From assembly GCA_020721065.1 (NCBI GenBank), contig DYNM01000004.1:95431-159430 (forward strand): a DNA stretch of 64,000 nt, in the 5' to 3' direction. This DNA comes from Thiocystis violascens (lineage in GTDB: Bacteria > Pseudomonadota > Gammaproteobacteria > Chromatiales > Chromatiaceae). A program made the position numbers and the translations under genes. Positions 1 to 8,905 of the stretch are shown here, one piece after another; the first letter of the stretch is position 1; every line of letters begins with the position of its first letter. The notes under the pieces are model-generated. The model searched no databases and had not been told where the DNA came from. It saw only the letters and a program-made list of their open reading frames with translations.

Positions 1-25
1 TTGCTCCAACGCTTAAACAGTTAAA

Positions 26-50
26 AAACGGCGAGTTGTCGTCGCCGTTT
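26..50. terminator. Hairpin terminator at window edge
   Basis: A perfect 9-bp stem (26-34 pairs with 42-50, loop of 7) is flanked by short A and T runs, so it could end transcripts from either side. It lies just downstream of crcB on the minus strand, so it probably closes the his/crcB transcript. The T tract is short on both strands, so strength is uncertain. Confidence 0.55.
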
Positions 51-78
51 GCATTGTTTTTAATCCGCACGTTGTCGA

Positions 79-465
79 TTAACTGCGCATGAGAATTGAC
101 GCTAACCACATGCCAATTGCGGTCATTGCGAGTGAGCCAATTAAATGTACCGCAATTGCGCCCATGCCCCATAAATAATCGCCCCGCGCCAGCAATGTGA
201 CCACTTCCGCCGAAAATGTGGAAAACGTGGTTAAACCGCCGAGAAAACCAGTGATGATGAATAAGCGAATTTCAGGCGCAAATCCGGCGTGACGGCTAAA
301 CCACGCAAGCGCAAATCCAATCAATAATCCGCCGATGACATTCGCAGTGAGGGTGCCGAGCGGCAGTGTTGGGAATAGCGGATTGAGGCGATTGCCGAGC
401 CACCAGCGTAATAGCGCCCCTAAACCTGCGCCAATAAAAACAAAGAGTGCTGATAACGCCGTCAT
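79..465 (-). CDS. crcB: Fluoride channel CrcB/Fluc
   Basis: A 128-residue, four-helix inner-membrane protein of the Fluc family. These form dual-topology dimers that export fluoride and keep cytoplasmic fluoride low. Visible signatures are the G-A-L-L-R-W start of helix 1 (Arg20), Asn42 in the G-T-L-x-x-N-V stretch, and the phenylalanine box [12 protein letters not shown] at 76-87. The open frame runs further upstream to 594, but that part overlaps hisE and looks non-coding. The ATG at 465 gives the usual family length. It starts 8 bp after hisE ends, so it is probably carried on the his transcript. No fluoride riboswitch was recognised upstream. Confidence 0.93.
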   Translation of the reverse strand: MTALSALFVFIGAGLGALLRWWLGNRLNPLFPTLPLGTLTANVIGGLLIGFALAWFSRHAGFAPEIRLFIITGFLGGLTTFSTFSAEVVTLLARGDYLWGMGAIAVHLIGSLAMTAIGMWLASILMRS

Positions 466-473
466 TGCTTTTT

Positions 474-791
474 TTAGTCGCTGCGGCTGGCTTTTTCTTC
501 TAAACCAGATAACCCAAAACGCCGCTCTAATTCGGCCAGCACCTGCGCGGGTTGCAATTCCTGCTGCGCCAGTAAAACTAAAGTGTGAAACCACAAATCA
601 GCAACTTCATAAATGATTTTATCGGCGTTGCCATCTTTTGCTGCCATTACCGTTTCCGTCGCTTCTTCGCCGATTTTTTTTAAGATGGCGTCTAAACCTT
701 TGGCATATAGTTTAGCAACGTAAGAAGACGCTGGATCAGCGGTTTTGCGCAATTCCAATTGCGCTGCAAGTCGATCAAGAATGTCATTCAT
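474..791 (-). CDS. hisE: Phosphoribosyl-ATP pyrophosphatase HisE
   Basis: A 105-residue cytoplasmic enzyme for step 2 of histidine synthesis, hydrolysing PR-ATP to PR-AMP and pyrophosphate. The all-alpha MazG-like fold is shown by the acidic metal-binding helices: E-E-A-T-E-T with a following K-D-G, then E-V-A-D-L-W-F-H. The frame is open upstream to 875, inside hisI. The ATG at 791 follows hisI by 14 bp and gives the normal stand-alone HisE length. HisI and HisE are separate polypeptides here, not the HisIE fusion of enterics. The C-terminus is slightly extended past the conserved core. Confidence 0.93.
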   Translation of the reverse strand: MNDILDRLAAQLELRKTADPASSYVAKLYAKGLDAILKKIGEEATETVMAAKDGNADKIIYEVADLWFHTLVLLAQQELQPAQVLAELERRFGLSGLEEKASRSD

Positions 792-805
792 AAACAATGT
801 CGCGG

Positions 806-1213
806 TCAATGAGTTGAAATAGGATCGTGATACATCGTGGCGGGGTCTTTGAGCACCGGCGCGGTTTCCACCCACGCGCCATTAGCATCAAGCTGGCGGA
901 AAAAGCAGTGATGACGCCCCGTGTGGCAAGCAATCCCGCCAATTTGTTCCACCTCCAGCAAGATGACATCGGCGTCACAATCCAGCCGAATCGCCGCCAC
1001 CAGTTGCTGATGACCGGACTCCTCGCCTTTGTGCCACAGGCGCTGGCGCGAGCGCGACCAGTACACCGCGTGACCGCTCGCTTGCGTCAATTGCAGCGCC
1101 TCCCGATTCATCCACGCCATCATCAACACCGTGCCACTGCCGCGCTCCTGCGCAATCACTGGCACCAGCCCGTCAGCGTTCCACTGCACTGCGTCCAGCC
1201 AGTCATCCGTCAT
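806..1213 (-). CDS. hisI: Phosphoribosyl-AMP cyclohydrolase HisI
   Basis: A 135-residue zinc enzyme for step 3 of histidine synthesis, opening the adenine ring of PR-AMP. It shows the W-M-N-R-E-A-L start, the signature WHKGEESGH at 60-68, Mg-binding aspartates around D80/D82, and three zinc-ligand cysteines at about 79, 96 and 103, spaced as in the family. Its ATG overlaps the hisA stop by 4 bp, so the two are translationally coupled. In most gammaproteobacteria hisF sits between hisA and hisI. That slot is closed here. Confidence 0.95.
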   Translation of the reverse strand: MTDDWLDAVQWNADGLVPVIAQERGSGTVLMMAWMNREALQLTQASGHAVYWSRSRQRLWHKGEESGHQQLVAAIRLDCDADVILLEVEQIGGIACHTGRHHCFFRQLDANGAWVETAPVLKDPATMYHDPISTH

Positions 1214-1962
1214 GGCGCGACCTGCGGTGGTTGAAGTTGATCGGCGAGCCGCTGTCCTTCCGCAAAATCCAGCGTACCTTCATAAATCGCCCTGCCGGTA
1301 ATTGCCGCAGTGATCCCGCTATCAGCGACTTCCGCCAGCGCCCGCACATCATCAAGCGTCGTGATGCCACCGGAAGCGATGATCGGCACATTCACCGCCG
1401 CCGCCAGCGCCCGCGTCGCCTCCACATTCGGACCATTCATCATCCCGTCGCGCCCGATGTCGGTGTACACAATCGCCGTCACGCCGTCATCTTCAAACCG
1501 TTGCGCCAGCTCAATGACGTGATATGGCGTGATTTCCGCCCAGCCCTTGATCGCCACCTGCCCCTCTTTGGCATCTAAACCAACCATGATGTGACCCGGA
1601 AAACTGCGGCAAGCGCGAGCGACAAATTCTGGCTCCTTCACCGCTTGCGTGCCGATGATGCAATAACGCACGCCCGCTTTGAGATACGCTTCAATCGTTT
1701 TTTCATACCGAATGCCGCCGCCGACCTGAATCGGCAACTGCGGATATGCCAGCGCGATGGCCTTAATGGCTGCGCCATTCATCGGTTCACCAGCAAAAGC
1801 GCCATTCAAATCAACCAGATGTAACCGCCGCGCTCCCTCGCTAACCCAGCGTCCGGCCATCTCAACCGGCTGGTCAGAAAAAATGGTCTCGTCATCCATG
1901 CGCCCTTGCCGCAGCCGCACACAACGCCCGTCTTTCAAATCAATCGCTGGGATCAGCAGCAT
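1210..1962 (-). CDS. hisA: ProFAR isomerase HisA
   Basis: A 250-residue TIM barrel that isomerises ProFAR to PRFAR (step 4 of histidine synthesis). The catalytic aspartates are in place: Asp8 in I-P-A-I-D-L and Asp130 in V-G-L-D-A-K. Phosphate-binding GGGIR lies at 81-85 and TDIGRDGM at 167-174. Length is normal for the family. It is the first gene of the overlapping hisA-hisI-hisE-crcB unit and is separated from hisB by a 180-bp gap that holds an inverted-repeat element. Its partners HisH and HisF, which use its product, are not in the window. Confidence 0.95.
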   Translation of the reverse strand: MLLIPAIDLKDGRCVRLRQGRMDDETIFSDQPVEMAGRWVSEGARRLHLVDLNGAFAGEPMNGAAIKAIALAYPQLPIQVGGGIRYEKTIEAYLKAGVRYCIIGTQAVKEPEFVARACRSFPGHIMVGLDAKEGQVAIKGWAEITPYHVIELAQRFEDDGVTAIVYTDIGRDGMMNGPNVEATRALAAAVNVPIIASGGITTLDDVRALAEVADSGITAAITGRAIYEGTLDFAEGQRLADQLQPPQVAP

Positions 1963-1988
1963 GTCACTCGCCTCGCAGAGTGTATGAA

Positions 1989-2105
1989 GTGACGCAGTTG
2001 CGACTGCTATAAGTTGTTGATTGAGTTGTCAGTTGTCGGTGACAACCGCGCTGTTTACTGACAACTGACAACCGCTCACTGACAACTTTTTTGCAACTGC
2101 GTCAC
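1989..2105. repeat. 117-bp nested inverted-repeat element between hisB and hisA
   Basis: The outer arms are a perfect 13-bp inverted repeat (1989-2001 against 2093-2105). Inside, a second 13-bp pair (2025-2037 against 2060-2072) is built from the word GTTGTCAGTTGTC. Further copies of the GACAAC core lie at 2041-2046 and 2081-2086. It has no coding potential and the transcript would fold into a large hairpin. The layout suggests a MITE- or REP-like mobile palindrome, or an mRNA-stability or attenuation structure. Similar words recur at 61586-61690. Confidence 0.7.
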
Positions 2106-2142
2106 GCTTAGAGTGGTTAAAAAAACGCCGCAGATTGCAGCA

Positions 2143-2748
2143 TCACAGATGACCTTTGGTAGTCGGCAAGATGCCGCTCATGCGCGGATCGGGTGCGATG
2201 GCCATCCGCAGCGCCCGCCCGAAAGCCTTGAACATCGTTTCGGCTTGATGATGCGCGTTGCTGCCGCGCAGATTGTCCACATGCAGCGTCATTCCCGCGT
2301 GATTGACCAAGCCTTGGAAAAACTCGCGGAATAATTCAACGTCGAAGTTTCCAATTTTTTCGCATGTAAAATCAACTTGATAGACCAAACCGGGACGCCC
2401 GGATAAATCAATCACCACCCGCGATAGCGCCTCATCCAACGGCACATAAGCGTGACCGTAGCGACAGATACCGCGCTTGTCACCGAGCGCCGTCGCCAGC
2501 CCTTGTCCCAGCGCGATGCCGATGTCTTCCACCGTGTGATGGGCGTCAATGTGGAGATCGCCGACGGCGCTGACGTTGAGATCAAGCAAACCGTGGCGGA
2601 CGACCTGATCGAGCATGTGATCGAGAAAGGGCACACCAGTTTGAAAGTGCGCCGCCCCAGTGCCGTCGAGCTTGAGGGCGATGCTGATTTGAGTTTCGAG
2701 GGTGCGGCGCGTGATGTGCGCACGGCGAGGAGCAGTTTCGATAGGCAT
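2143..2748 (-). CDS. hisB: Imidazoleglycerol-phosphate dehydratase HisB
   Basis: A 201-residue monofunctional IGPD catalysing step 6 of histidine synthesis. The two histidine-rich Mn-binding motifs of the duplicated fold are present: F-L-D-H-M-L at 41-46 with D-A-H-H-T-V-E-D at 68-75, and N-A-H-H-Q-A-E at 164-170. There is no N-terminal histidinol-phosphatase domain, unlike the bifunctional enterobacterial HisB. hisH normally follows directly. Here a 180-bp gap with the palindromic element comes next, then hisA. Confidence 0.96.
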   Translation of the reverse strand: MPIETAPRRAHITRRTLETQISIALKLDGTGAAHFQTGVPFLDHMLDQVVRHGLLDLNVSAVGDLHIDAHHTVEDIGIALGQGLATALGDKRGICRYGHAYVPLDEALSRVVIDLSGRPGLVYQVDFTCEKIGNFDVELFREFFQGLVNHAGMTLHVDNLRGSNAHHQAETMFKAFGRALRMAIAPDPRMSGILPTTKGHL

Positions 2749-2905
2749 TAGTTGCGATGGTCAACGAGATGAAATTGGTATTAAACCACAGCCGCTGTGA
2801 GACCATGAATCATTGATGATGCAGTGAAAAACAGCATACTGTTGACTGGAGTTTTTAGTGCGCAATTGGCAATTAAATACCAACGCATGGCATGAATAGT
2901 CTCAA

Positions 2906-3886
2906 TTATTGAGCAGTGACAAAACGCGCTGCTCCTAATAACGGCGTATGCGGTTGTAAAATAACGCGCACCGGCATTTTGTGCATCAATGAAGTCATGC
3001 GTCCTTTATCAAAAAATCCCTCTAAAAATGGTCCGCTGCGCAATGCCGCTAAATTCTTTAATGCAATGCCACCGCCAAGATATACCCCGCCCAACGCCAT
3101 TTGTTTGAGTGCCACATTGCCAACCTCGCGCCCGTACAACCGCAAAAACAACCGCATCGTTTCCACGCACACCGAACAACGTTCCTCAGCGGCAGCTTGC
3201 GCCACTGCGGCAGCGGTGTCGCCACCAGCGGTAATCGCTTGTTGTAACCAAGCTGGCGTTGTAACGCCCTGATATAACAACATAAATTCATAAAGGTTGG
3301 CGATGCCCATCCCCGACACCACCCGCTCCCAACTCACGCGCCCAAACCGCTGTTGTAAATAAGACAACAAGGCAAATTCCATATCATCGCTGGGTGCAAA
3401 ATCAGCATGACCGCCTTCAGTGGCAAAGGCATGATGGCGCAGTCCATCCCAAAATAGCCCCGCTTGTCCCAAACCAGTGCCGGCGGCGACAACGCAGGCA
3501 TTGCCCACTGCTGGCGACTCGCCGGGATGAATGACTGCCAGATCGTGCGGCCAGAGTGCGCCCACGCCCCACGCTACTGCCTCCAAGTCGTTGAGCAAAT
3601 ACACCCCAGAAAACCCAAAGTTGGCTTCCATCGCATCCGCATCAATGCGCCACGGCAGATTGGTGATCACGCACTGGCGCTCTTGAATGGGACCTGCAAC
3701 CGCGAACGCAGCAAAATGACAATTGACGCCCGTATCGCTTTGATAACGCTGCACAATTTGATCTAACGAATGAAACGTCGTACTCGGATAACTACGCGGT
3801 TGCGTGAGCGTTACCGTTTCCCCGTCGGTTTGTGCGACGCCCAGCGCCGTTTTAGTCCCGCCAATATCACCAACTAACAAACGCAT
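2906..3886 (-). CDS. glk: Glucokinase
   Basis: A 326-residue ROK-unrelated bacterial glucokinase (Glk family) that phosphorylates glucose with ATP in the cytoplasm. Motifs are the phosphate-1 loop G-D-I-G-G-T-K-T at 6-13, the N-D-L-E-A glucose region, the adenosine-side A-A-G-T-G-L-G loop, and E-G-G-H-A-D-F-A-P. The frame is open to 3955, but the ATG at 3886 is preceded by a GGAGAT ribosome site and begins exactly at the conserved M-R-L-L-V-G-D, so I chose it. It stands alone: 157 bp downstream is hisB and upstream is divergent alaC. Confidence 0.94.
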   Translation of the reverse strand: MRLLVGDIGGTKTALGVAQTDGETVTLTQPRSYPSTTFHSLDQIVQRYQSDTGVNCHFAAFAVAGPIQERQCVITNLPWRIDADAMEANFGFSGVYLLNDLEAVAWGVGALWPHDLAVIHPGESPAVGNACVVAAGTGLGQAGLFWDGLRHHAFATEGGHADFAPSDDMEFALLSYLQQRFGRVSWERVVSGMGIANLYEFMLLYQGVTTPAWLQQAITAGGDTAAAVAQAAAEERCSVCVETMRLFLRLYGREVGNVALKQMALGGVYLGGGIALKNLAALRSGPFLEGFFDKGRMTSLMHKMPVRVILQPHTPLLGAARFVTAQ

Positions 3887-3975
3887 AACAACATCTCCAT
3901 TGATTTGACGGCAGCACATGAACTGGGGCGCTGACCCACGATAGTCAAAAGGCAATGGTCAAGGATGATAACAAG

Positions 3976-3995
3976 TTGCGCCCACTGCGGCGCAA
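3976..3995. other. Small hairpin in the glk/alaC divergent region
   Basis: A perfect 7-bp stem (3976-3982 against 3989-3995) with a 6-nt loop, in the 205-bp divergent intergenic region. No T run follows, so it is not a classical terminator. It may be an operator-like dyad. Nothing else supports a function. Confidence 0.35.
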
Positions 3996-4009
3996 ACCCC
4001 GCCGTTGGT

Positions 4010-4037
4010 TTGACTCTTAACCGAGCCTCGGTAGACT
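4010..4037 (+). promoter_or_regulatory. Possible sigma-70 promoter for alaC
   Basis: TTGACT at 4010-4015 and TAGACT at 4032-4037 are separated by 16 nt, about 55 bp upstream of the chosen alaC start. The -35 matches 5 of 6 consensus bases, but the -10 matches only 4 of 6. This is a weak, inferred call. Confidence 0.35.
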
Positions 4038-4091
4038 CTATATGTTCTTTTTCCCTCGTTGTTTGCCAGACTTAAATTTAAGAGGTTCGCT

Positions 4092-5294
4092 GTGGTCGCC
4101 CCTGAATCAGAATTTCACCGCATCAAGCGGTTGCCGCCCTACGTTTTCAACATCGTCAACGAATTGAAAGCAGCAGCGCGAGCGCGGGGCGAGGACATTA
4201 TCGACTTCGGCATGGGCAATCCCGATCAAGCCACGCCGCCGCACATTGTGGACAAGTTGATTGAAACCGCGCAGCGCAAAGACACCCATCGCTATTCAAT
4301 GTCTCGCGGCATTCCGCGCCTGCGTCGCGCCATCTGCCATTGGTATCGGGATCGCTTTGATGTCCATCTTGATCCCGACAGTGAAGCCATCGTCACCGTC
4401 GGTTCCAAAGAAGGGCTGGCGCATCTGGCGTTGGCGACGATGGGCGCTGGCGACACGGTGCTGGTGCCCAATCCGGCATATCCGATTCATCCTTACGGCT
4501 TCATCATCGCTGGCGCAGATGTGCGGCATGTGCGCTTGACGCCCGAGGTGGATTTCTTTGAAGAGCTGCAAAAAGCGATTCAGGAATCGTGGCCAAAACC
4601 GAAAATGTTGGTCATCAATTTCCCCGGCAATCCAACCACGCAGTGCGTGGAATTGGAGTTTTTCCAAAAAGTCGTCGACATCGCCCGCGAGCACGGCATC
4701 TGGGTGGTTCACGACATCGCCTATGCCGACATCGTGTTTGATGGTTATGTCGCGCCGTCGATTCTGCAAATTCCCGGCGCAAAAGAGATCGCCGTTGAAT
4801 TCTTTTCGATGTCAAAGAGTTACAACATGCCCGGCTGGCGCGTCGGCTTCATGTGCGGCAACAAAACGCTGGTCAGTGCGCTGGCGCGGATCAAGTCGTA
4901 TCTGGATTACGGCACCTTCACGCCGATTCAGGTCGCAGCGATTGCCGCGCTCGAAGGCCCGCAGGAATGCGTGCGCGAGATTGCGACGATGTATCAAAGT
5001 CGCCGCGACGTGCTGTGCTCCGGTCTCAGCGCCGCTGGTTGGGTGATTGAACCGCCAAAGGCAACGATGTTTGTGTGGGCACCGATTCCAGAGCCGTATC
5101 GGGACATGGGTTCGCTGGAGTTTTCCAAAAAGCTGCTGCGCGATGCCAAGGTTGCTGTCTCGCCGGGCATTGGCTTTGGCGAATATGGCGACAGTCACGT
5201 CCGCTTCGGCTTGATTGAAAACGAACATCGCACCCGCCAAGCCGTGCGCGGCATCAAAGACATGTTCCGGCGCGATGCGCGGATGGGTGTTTAA
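4092..5294 (+). CDS. alaC: Alanine-synthesising aminotransferase AlaC-like
   Basis: A 400-residue fold-type I PLP aminotransferase close to E. coli AlaC, which makes alanine from pyruvate and glutamate. The N-terminus [11 protein letters not shown] matches AlaC. The PLP lysine is K242 in the S-M-S-K-S-Y-N-M motif, the N-F-P-G-N-P-T motif holds the cofactor Asn, and the substrate Arg is in the C-terminal H-V-R-F-G-L. The frame opens at a TTG at 4059, but the GTG at 4092 has an AAGAGG ribosome site 6 nt upstream and fits AlaC better. hom follows after 37 bp, the arrangement commonly seen in this class. Confidence 0.9.
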   Translation: MVAPESEFHRIKRLPPYVFNIVNELKAAARARGEDIIDFGMGNPDQATPPHIVDKLIETAQRKDTHRYSMSRGIPRLRRAICHWYRDRFDVHLDPDSEAIVTVGSKEGLAHLALATMGAGDTVLVPNPAYPIHPYGFIIAGADVRHVRLTPEVDFFEELQKAIQESWPKPKMLVINFPGNPTTQCVELEFFQKVVDIAREHGIWVVHDIAYADIVFDGYVAPSILQIPGAKEIAVEFFSMSKSYNMPGWRVGFMCGNKTLVSALARIKSYLDYGTFTPIQVAAIAALEGPQECVREIATMYQSRRDVLCSGLSAAGWVIEPPKATMFVWAPIPEPYRDMGSLEFSKKLLRDAKVAVSPGIGFGEYGDSHVRFGLIENEHRTRQAVRGIKDMFRRDARMGV

Positions 5295-5331
5295 CCTGCC
5301 GCTGCCGCCCCACGAATCGAGGTAAAACAAC

Positions 5332-6648
5332 ATGGAACCAGTGAAAATTGGCTTATTGGGTTTAGGCACGGTCGGCGGCGGCACGGTCACGGTGTTGACG
5401 CGCAACGCCACTGAAATCGCCCGCCGCGCTGGACGCGACATTGTCATCTCTCATGCCGCTGCACGCGATTATAACCCGTCTACAATCAGCGGTTTAGAGC
5501 AGATCGGACGCATCAGCGATGACGCCTTTGCGGTGGTCAACGATCCCGAAGTGCAGATCGTGGTCGAATTGATCGGCGGTTATTCGCCCGCCCGTGAGCT
5601 GGTGTTGCAGGCCATCGCCAACGGCAAACACGTTGTTACGGCGAATAAGGCGCTGATTGCGCGGCATGGCAACGAGATTTTTGCCGCTGCGCAAGCTGCC
5701 GGAGTGATGGTTGGTTTTGAGGCCGCAGTCGCCGGTGGCATTCCAATTATCAAGGCGTTACGCGAAGGGCTGGCGGCCAATCGCATCGAATGGATTGCCG
5801 GCATCATCAACGGTACCGGCAATTTCATCCTCACCGAAATGCGCGACAAAGGGCGCGATTTTGCCGACGTGTTGGCGGAAGCGCAGGCACTCGGTTATGC
5901 CGAAGCGGATCCGACCTTTGATGTGGAAGGCATTGATGCTGCGCACAAATTGACCATTTTGGCGGCGCTGGCGTTCGGGATTCCGCTGCAATTTGAGCGG
6001 TGTTTTACCGAAGGCATTTCTCAAATTGATGCGCTGGATGTCACCTACGCTGCTGAATTAGGTTATCGAATCAAGCATTTAGGGATTGCGCGTCGCGCCG
6101 CCGCTGGCATTGAGCTGCGGGTGCATCCGACCTTGATTCCGCACCGGCGTTTGATTGCCAACGTGGACGGCGTGATGAACGCCGTTCTGGTCAAGGGCGA
6201 TGCCGTCGGGCCAACGCTGTATTACGGCGCGGGTGCTGGCGCTCAACCGACGGCATCGGCGGTGATTGCGGATGTCGTCGATGTCGTGCGGACGTTGACC
6301 ACCGATCCGAGTAATCGTGTGCCACATCTGGCATTTCAGCCGGACGAGCTGGCAGATACGCCGGTGTTGGCGATGGAAGCGGTTGAAACGGCTTATTATT
6401 TGCGGCTGTCGGCGCTTGACCAGCCGGGCGTGATGGCGCGAATCGCCAGCATTTTGGGCGAGGAAGGCATCAGCATTGAGGCGATCAAACAGAAAGAACC
6501 GAGCGAGGGCGAAACCCACGTCCCGCTGGTGATGTTGACGCATCGGGTGCGTGAAGGCTTGATGAATCAAGCAATTGCACGGATTGAGGCGCTGGAATCA
6601 GTGGCGGGTTCAGTGGTGCGGATTCGCGTAGAAACGCTGGCGGGTTAG
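5332..6648 (+). CDS. hom: Homoserine dehydrogenase
   Basis: A 438-residue monofunctional homoserine dehydrogenase, which reduces aspartate semialdehyde to homoserine on the way to threonine and methionine. The N-terminal Rossmann loop G-L-L-G-L-G-T-V-G-G-G lies at about 8-18. The central catalytic part holds A-G-G-I-P-I-I and G-I-I-N-G-T-G-N-F-I. A C-terminal ACT domain (about 355-435, starting near Y-Y-L-R-L-S-A-L-D-Q-P-G-V) is the usual site of threonine feedback. It has no aspartokinase domain. thrC, the common next gene, is not here. radC follows after 10 bp. Confidence 0.95.
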   Translation: MEPVKIGLLGLGTVGGGTVTVLTRNATEIARRAGRDIVISHAAARDYNPSTISGLEQIGRISDDAFAVVNDPEVQIVVELIGGYSPARELVLQAIANGKHVVTANKALIARHGNEIFAAAQAAGVMVGFEAAVAGGIPIIKALREGLAANRIEWIAGIINGTGNFILTEMRDKGRDFADVLAEAQALGYAEADPTFDVEGIDAAHKLTILAALAFGIPLQFERCFTEGISQIDALDVTYAAELGYRIKHLGIARRAAAGIELRVHPTLIPHRRLIANVDGVMNAVLVKGDAVGPTLYYGAGAGAQPTASAVIADVVDVVRTLTTDPSNRVPHLAFQPDELADTPVLAMEAVETAYYLRLSALDQPGVMARIASILGEEGISIEAIKQKEPSEGETHVPLVMLTHRVREGLMNQAIARIEALESVAGSVVRIRVETLAG

Positions 6649-6658
6649 CTAAAAAACG

Positions 6659-7342
6659 ATGGGAATCAAGGACTGGCCAGCAGATGAACGGCCCCGCGAG
6701 AAATTGTTAGAACGCGGTGCTGGCGCTTTATCGGACGCGGAATTGTTGGCGATCTTTTTGCGCACCGGCATTCCGGGTAAAAGTGCGGTCGATCTGGCGC
6801 GAGAATTATTGGACGAATTCGGCGGCATTGTCGGCTTGTTGGCAGCCGATCAACGGCGGTTTTGTGAAGGTAAAGGGTTGGGAGCGGCGAAGTTTGCGCA
6901 ATTGCAGGCGACGGTGGAACTCAGCCAACGCTATCTCCTCACCCGCATTAAAAATCAGGATGTGATGAGCACACCCGCCGCAACCCGCGATTATCTCAAA
7001 CTGCGGCTATATGGCTCCCCACACGAGATTTTTGCCTGCCTGTTTCTCGACAATCGCCACCGCGTCATCTGTTATGAAGAGCTGTTTCGCGGCACGCTTG
7101 ACGCGACCAGCGTCCATCCGCGTGAGGTATTGCGGCGCGTGTTGGAAACCAACGCAGCTGCGGTGATTTTTGCCCACAATCACCCGTCCGGCGTGACCGA
7201 ACCCAGCCAAGCGGATGTAGACCTCACCACCGCCTTGCAAAAACTCTTGCACTACATTGATGTGCGCGTCCTTGATCACATTATTATTGGCGATGATGAC
7301 GGCGTTTCCTTTGCCGAGCGTGGGCTATTATTTGCCGCGTGA
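6659..7342 (+). CDS. radC: RadC family JAB/MPN protein
   Basis: A 227-residue RadC/DUF2466 protein. The N-terminal half carries a helix-hairpin-helix-like region ([15 protein letters not shown]). The C-terminal JAMM metalloprotease-like fold has the zinc signature HNHPSG at 173-178 followed by Asp186. The cellular role of RadC is unsettled: an old DNA-repair link is doubted, and plasmid-borne relatives are anti-restriction proteins. Length is standard. It lies 10 bp after hom and probably shares its transcript. Confidence 0.93.
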   Translation: MGIKDWPADERPREKLLERGAGALSDAELLAIFLRTGIPGKSAVDLARELLDEFGGIVGLLAADQRRFCEGKGLGAAKFAQLQATVELSQRYLLTRIKNQDVMSTPAATRDYLKLRLYGSPHEIFACLFLDNRHRVICYEELFRGTLDATSVHPREVLRRVLETNAAAVIFAHNHPSGVTEPSQADVDLTTALQKLLHYIDVRVLDHIIIGDDDGVSFAERGLLFAA

Positions 7343-7354
7343 GTCATCATTTTG

Positions 7355-7380
7355 ACGCGCATTGTGGCGATGATGCGCGT
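7355..7380. other. 8-bp hairpin between radC and the ATPase operon
   Basis: A perfect inverted repeat ACGCGCAT / ATGCGCGT (7355-7362 against 7373-7380) with a 10-nt loop sits right after the radC stop. A T-rich but interrupted stretch follows. It could be a weak terminator for hom-radC or a regulatory dyad ahead of the ATPase operon. Confidence 0.4.
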
Positions 7381-7427
7381 ACAGTGTGAAGTCATTTTAT
7401 TTCATTCTTTATTGAGAGCTTGCAGCA

Positions 7428-7745
7428 ATGGATGACACCTTAAAACGGTTATTGGATGCGGAAATGCGTGCCGAAAAACTCGCGCAACAGGCTGAACAAG
7501 AACAAGAGCGGTGTATTCAACAGGCAATGACTGATGCAAAAGCAGCCAATGACCAATTCACCACCCGTATTCCTGATTTGCAACGCTCCTTTATTGCTAA
7601 AGCAGAAGAACGCGCCGAACAAACCATTGCTGAATTGCGCCGCCGTTATGATGAACGCCACAATCAACTCCGCAATCAAGCCGAACAGCGCGAAACCGAA
7701 GCACTGGAAGCTGCATTTCAATTATTGATTGCTGCCGAGAATTAA
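7428..7745 (+). CDS. V/A-type ATPase peripheral-stalk subunit G/H-like
   Basis: A 105-residue hydrophilic protein that is almost entirely predicted coiled coil, rich in Glu, Gln, Ala and Arg with no hydrophobic segment. By position (first gene of the operon) and composition it should be the G (also named H) subunit, which pairs with subunit E in the outer stalk that holds the catalytic head against rotation. Sequence conservation in this family is too low for a firm assignment by eye. Upstream is an 85-bp gap after radC, where the operon promoter probably lies. Confidence 0.7.
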   Translation: MDDTLKRLLDAEMRAEKLAQQAEQEQERCIQQAMTDAKAANDQFTTRIPDLQRSFIAKAEERAEQTIAELRRRYDERHNQLRNQAEQRETEALEAAFQLLIAAEN

Positions 7746-7788
7746 GTATTCACCCGCCCTGTTTTGTCATTCGCAGCGAAGTCACCTT

Positions 7789-8850
7789 ATGAGTCACGCC
7801 GCCACCCAGGCCTACTTAAATACCCGCATTTCGGTGATGGCTACCCGTTTATTTGCGCCGCAATCGCTTGAGCGATTAGCGCGAATGCTGTTGCCCGAAT
7901 TAGCAGAACAATTCGGTCTCACCGCCCTGCTGGATGAACAACCCGCACTCGCCACGCGCAGCCGCGCTGTTGAGCAAAGTTTATTGCACATTTTATTAGC
8001 AGAATTGCAAATTTTACTGCGCCCGATGAATGCCGCTGAACGTGCGCTTATTTTAGCGTGGGGACAAAAATATGCACTCTTCAATCTCAAAACATTAATT
8101 CGTGGTAAATTGTACGCGCTGGAGCAAAAAGAACTCCGCGATCATTTATATGATTTGCCGCCCATCATTCGCTTACCGCATCAAGAACTTTTCCGCGCTG
8201 AGAATGTTTTAGAATTGTTGCGGCAATTAGAAAGTGGGCAATATCACCAAATTGCCCGTCAAGCGCGGGAAGTTTATGAAAAGCACCGCGAACCGTTTGC
8301 GCTAGAAGCAGCGATTGATCAACGCTATTACAGCGAAATTGTGCGGCGTATTATGAGTTCTGGCGATCACCATCTCAATTCTTTACGACAATTGATGGGT
8401 GCAGAATTAGATCGCGTGGCACTATTATGGCTATTGCGCTTCCGCTTTACTTATCACATGTCAGCATCAGAAACCTATTATCAACTGGTACCATCAACTG
8501 GCGTGCTCAACCGTGAGCAATTATTGAAATTAGCCAATCTTGATAGTTTTGAGCGCGTATTAGAGGCGTTACCTTCGCCACTCAATACGTTATTAAACGG
8601 TTGTCACTCACTCACTGAAGTACAACAACGGCTGCATCATGCGACCCGCCAGGCGCAGCGCCAAATGTTAATTCGTAGTCAATCGGCGGTGGCACGCGCA
8701 TTAGCGTATCTCATGCTCCGTGAAGCGGATTTACACATGCTATTTGCAATCATACAAGGGCGCTTGCTGCAATTCCCGCAATCAACTATCACGGCAGCAT
8801 TAGAACTTAATGAACCCAATACGAATTGGGCAGAATTACGCGCCGCATGA
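7789..8850 (+). CDS. vatC: V/A-type ATPase subunit C
   Basis: A 353-residue protein of the AC39/subunit-d (C) family. It is an all-helical funnel that caps the membrane ring and couples the central shaft (D, F) to it. The N-terminus A-Y-L-N-T-R-I-S-V-M is typical. The frame opens at a TTG at 7729 inside the previous gene. The ATG at 7789 leaves a 43-bp gap and starts at the conserved region, so I prefer it, though the ribosome site is weak. It lies between the G-like subunit and subunit I, so C precedes I here rather than following E as in Thermus. Confidence 0.82.
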   Translation: MSHAATQAYLNTRISVMATRLFAPQSLERLARMLLPELAEQFGLTALLDEQPALATRSRAVEQSLLHILLAELQILLRPMNAAERALILAWGQKYALFNLKTLIRGKLYALEQKELRDHLYDLPPIIRLPHQELFRAENVLELLRQLESGQYHQIARQAREVYEKHREPFALEAAIDQRYYSEIVRRIMSSGDHHLNSLRQLMGAELDRVALLWLLRFRFTYHMSASETYYQLVPSTGVLNREQLLKLANLDSFERVLEALPSPLNTLLNGCHSLTEVQQRLHHATRQAQRQMLIRSQSAVARALAYLMLREADLHMLFAIIQGRLLQFPQSTITAALELNEPNTNWAELRAA

Positions 8851-8905
8851 TGTCGATTTCAACCACTAACCGGCGTTTATTGCCAACGCAGCGAGTGCTT
8901 TAGCC

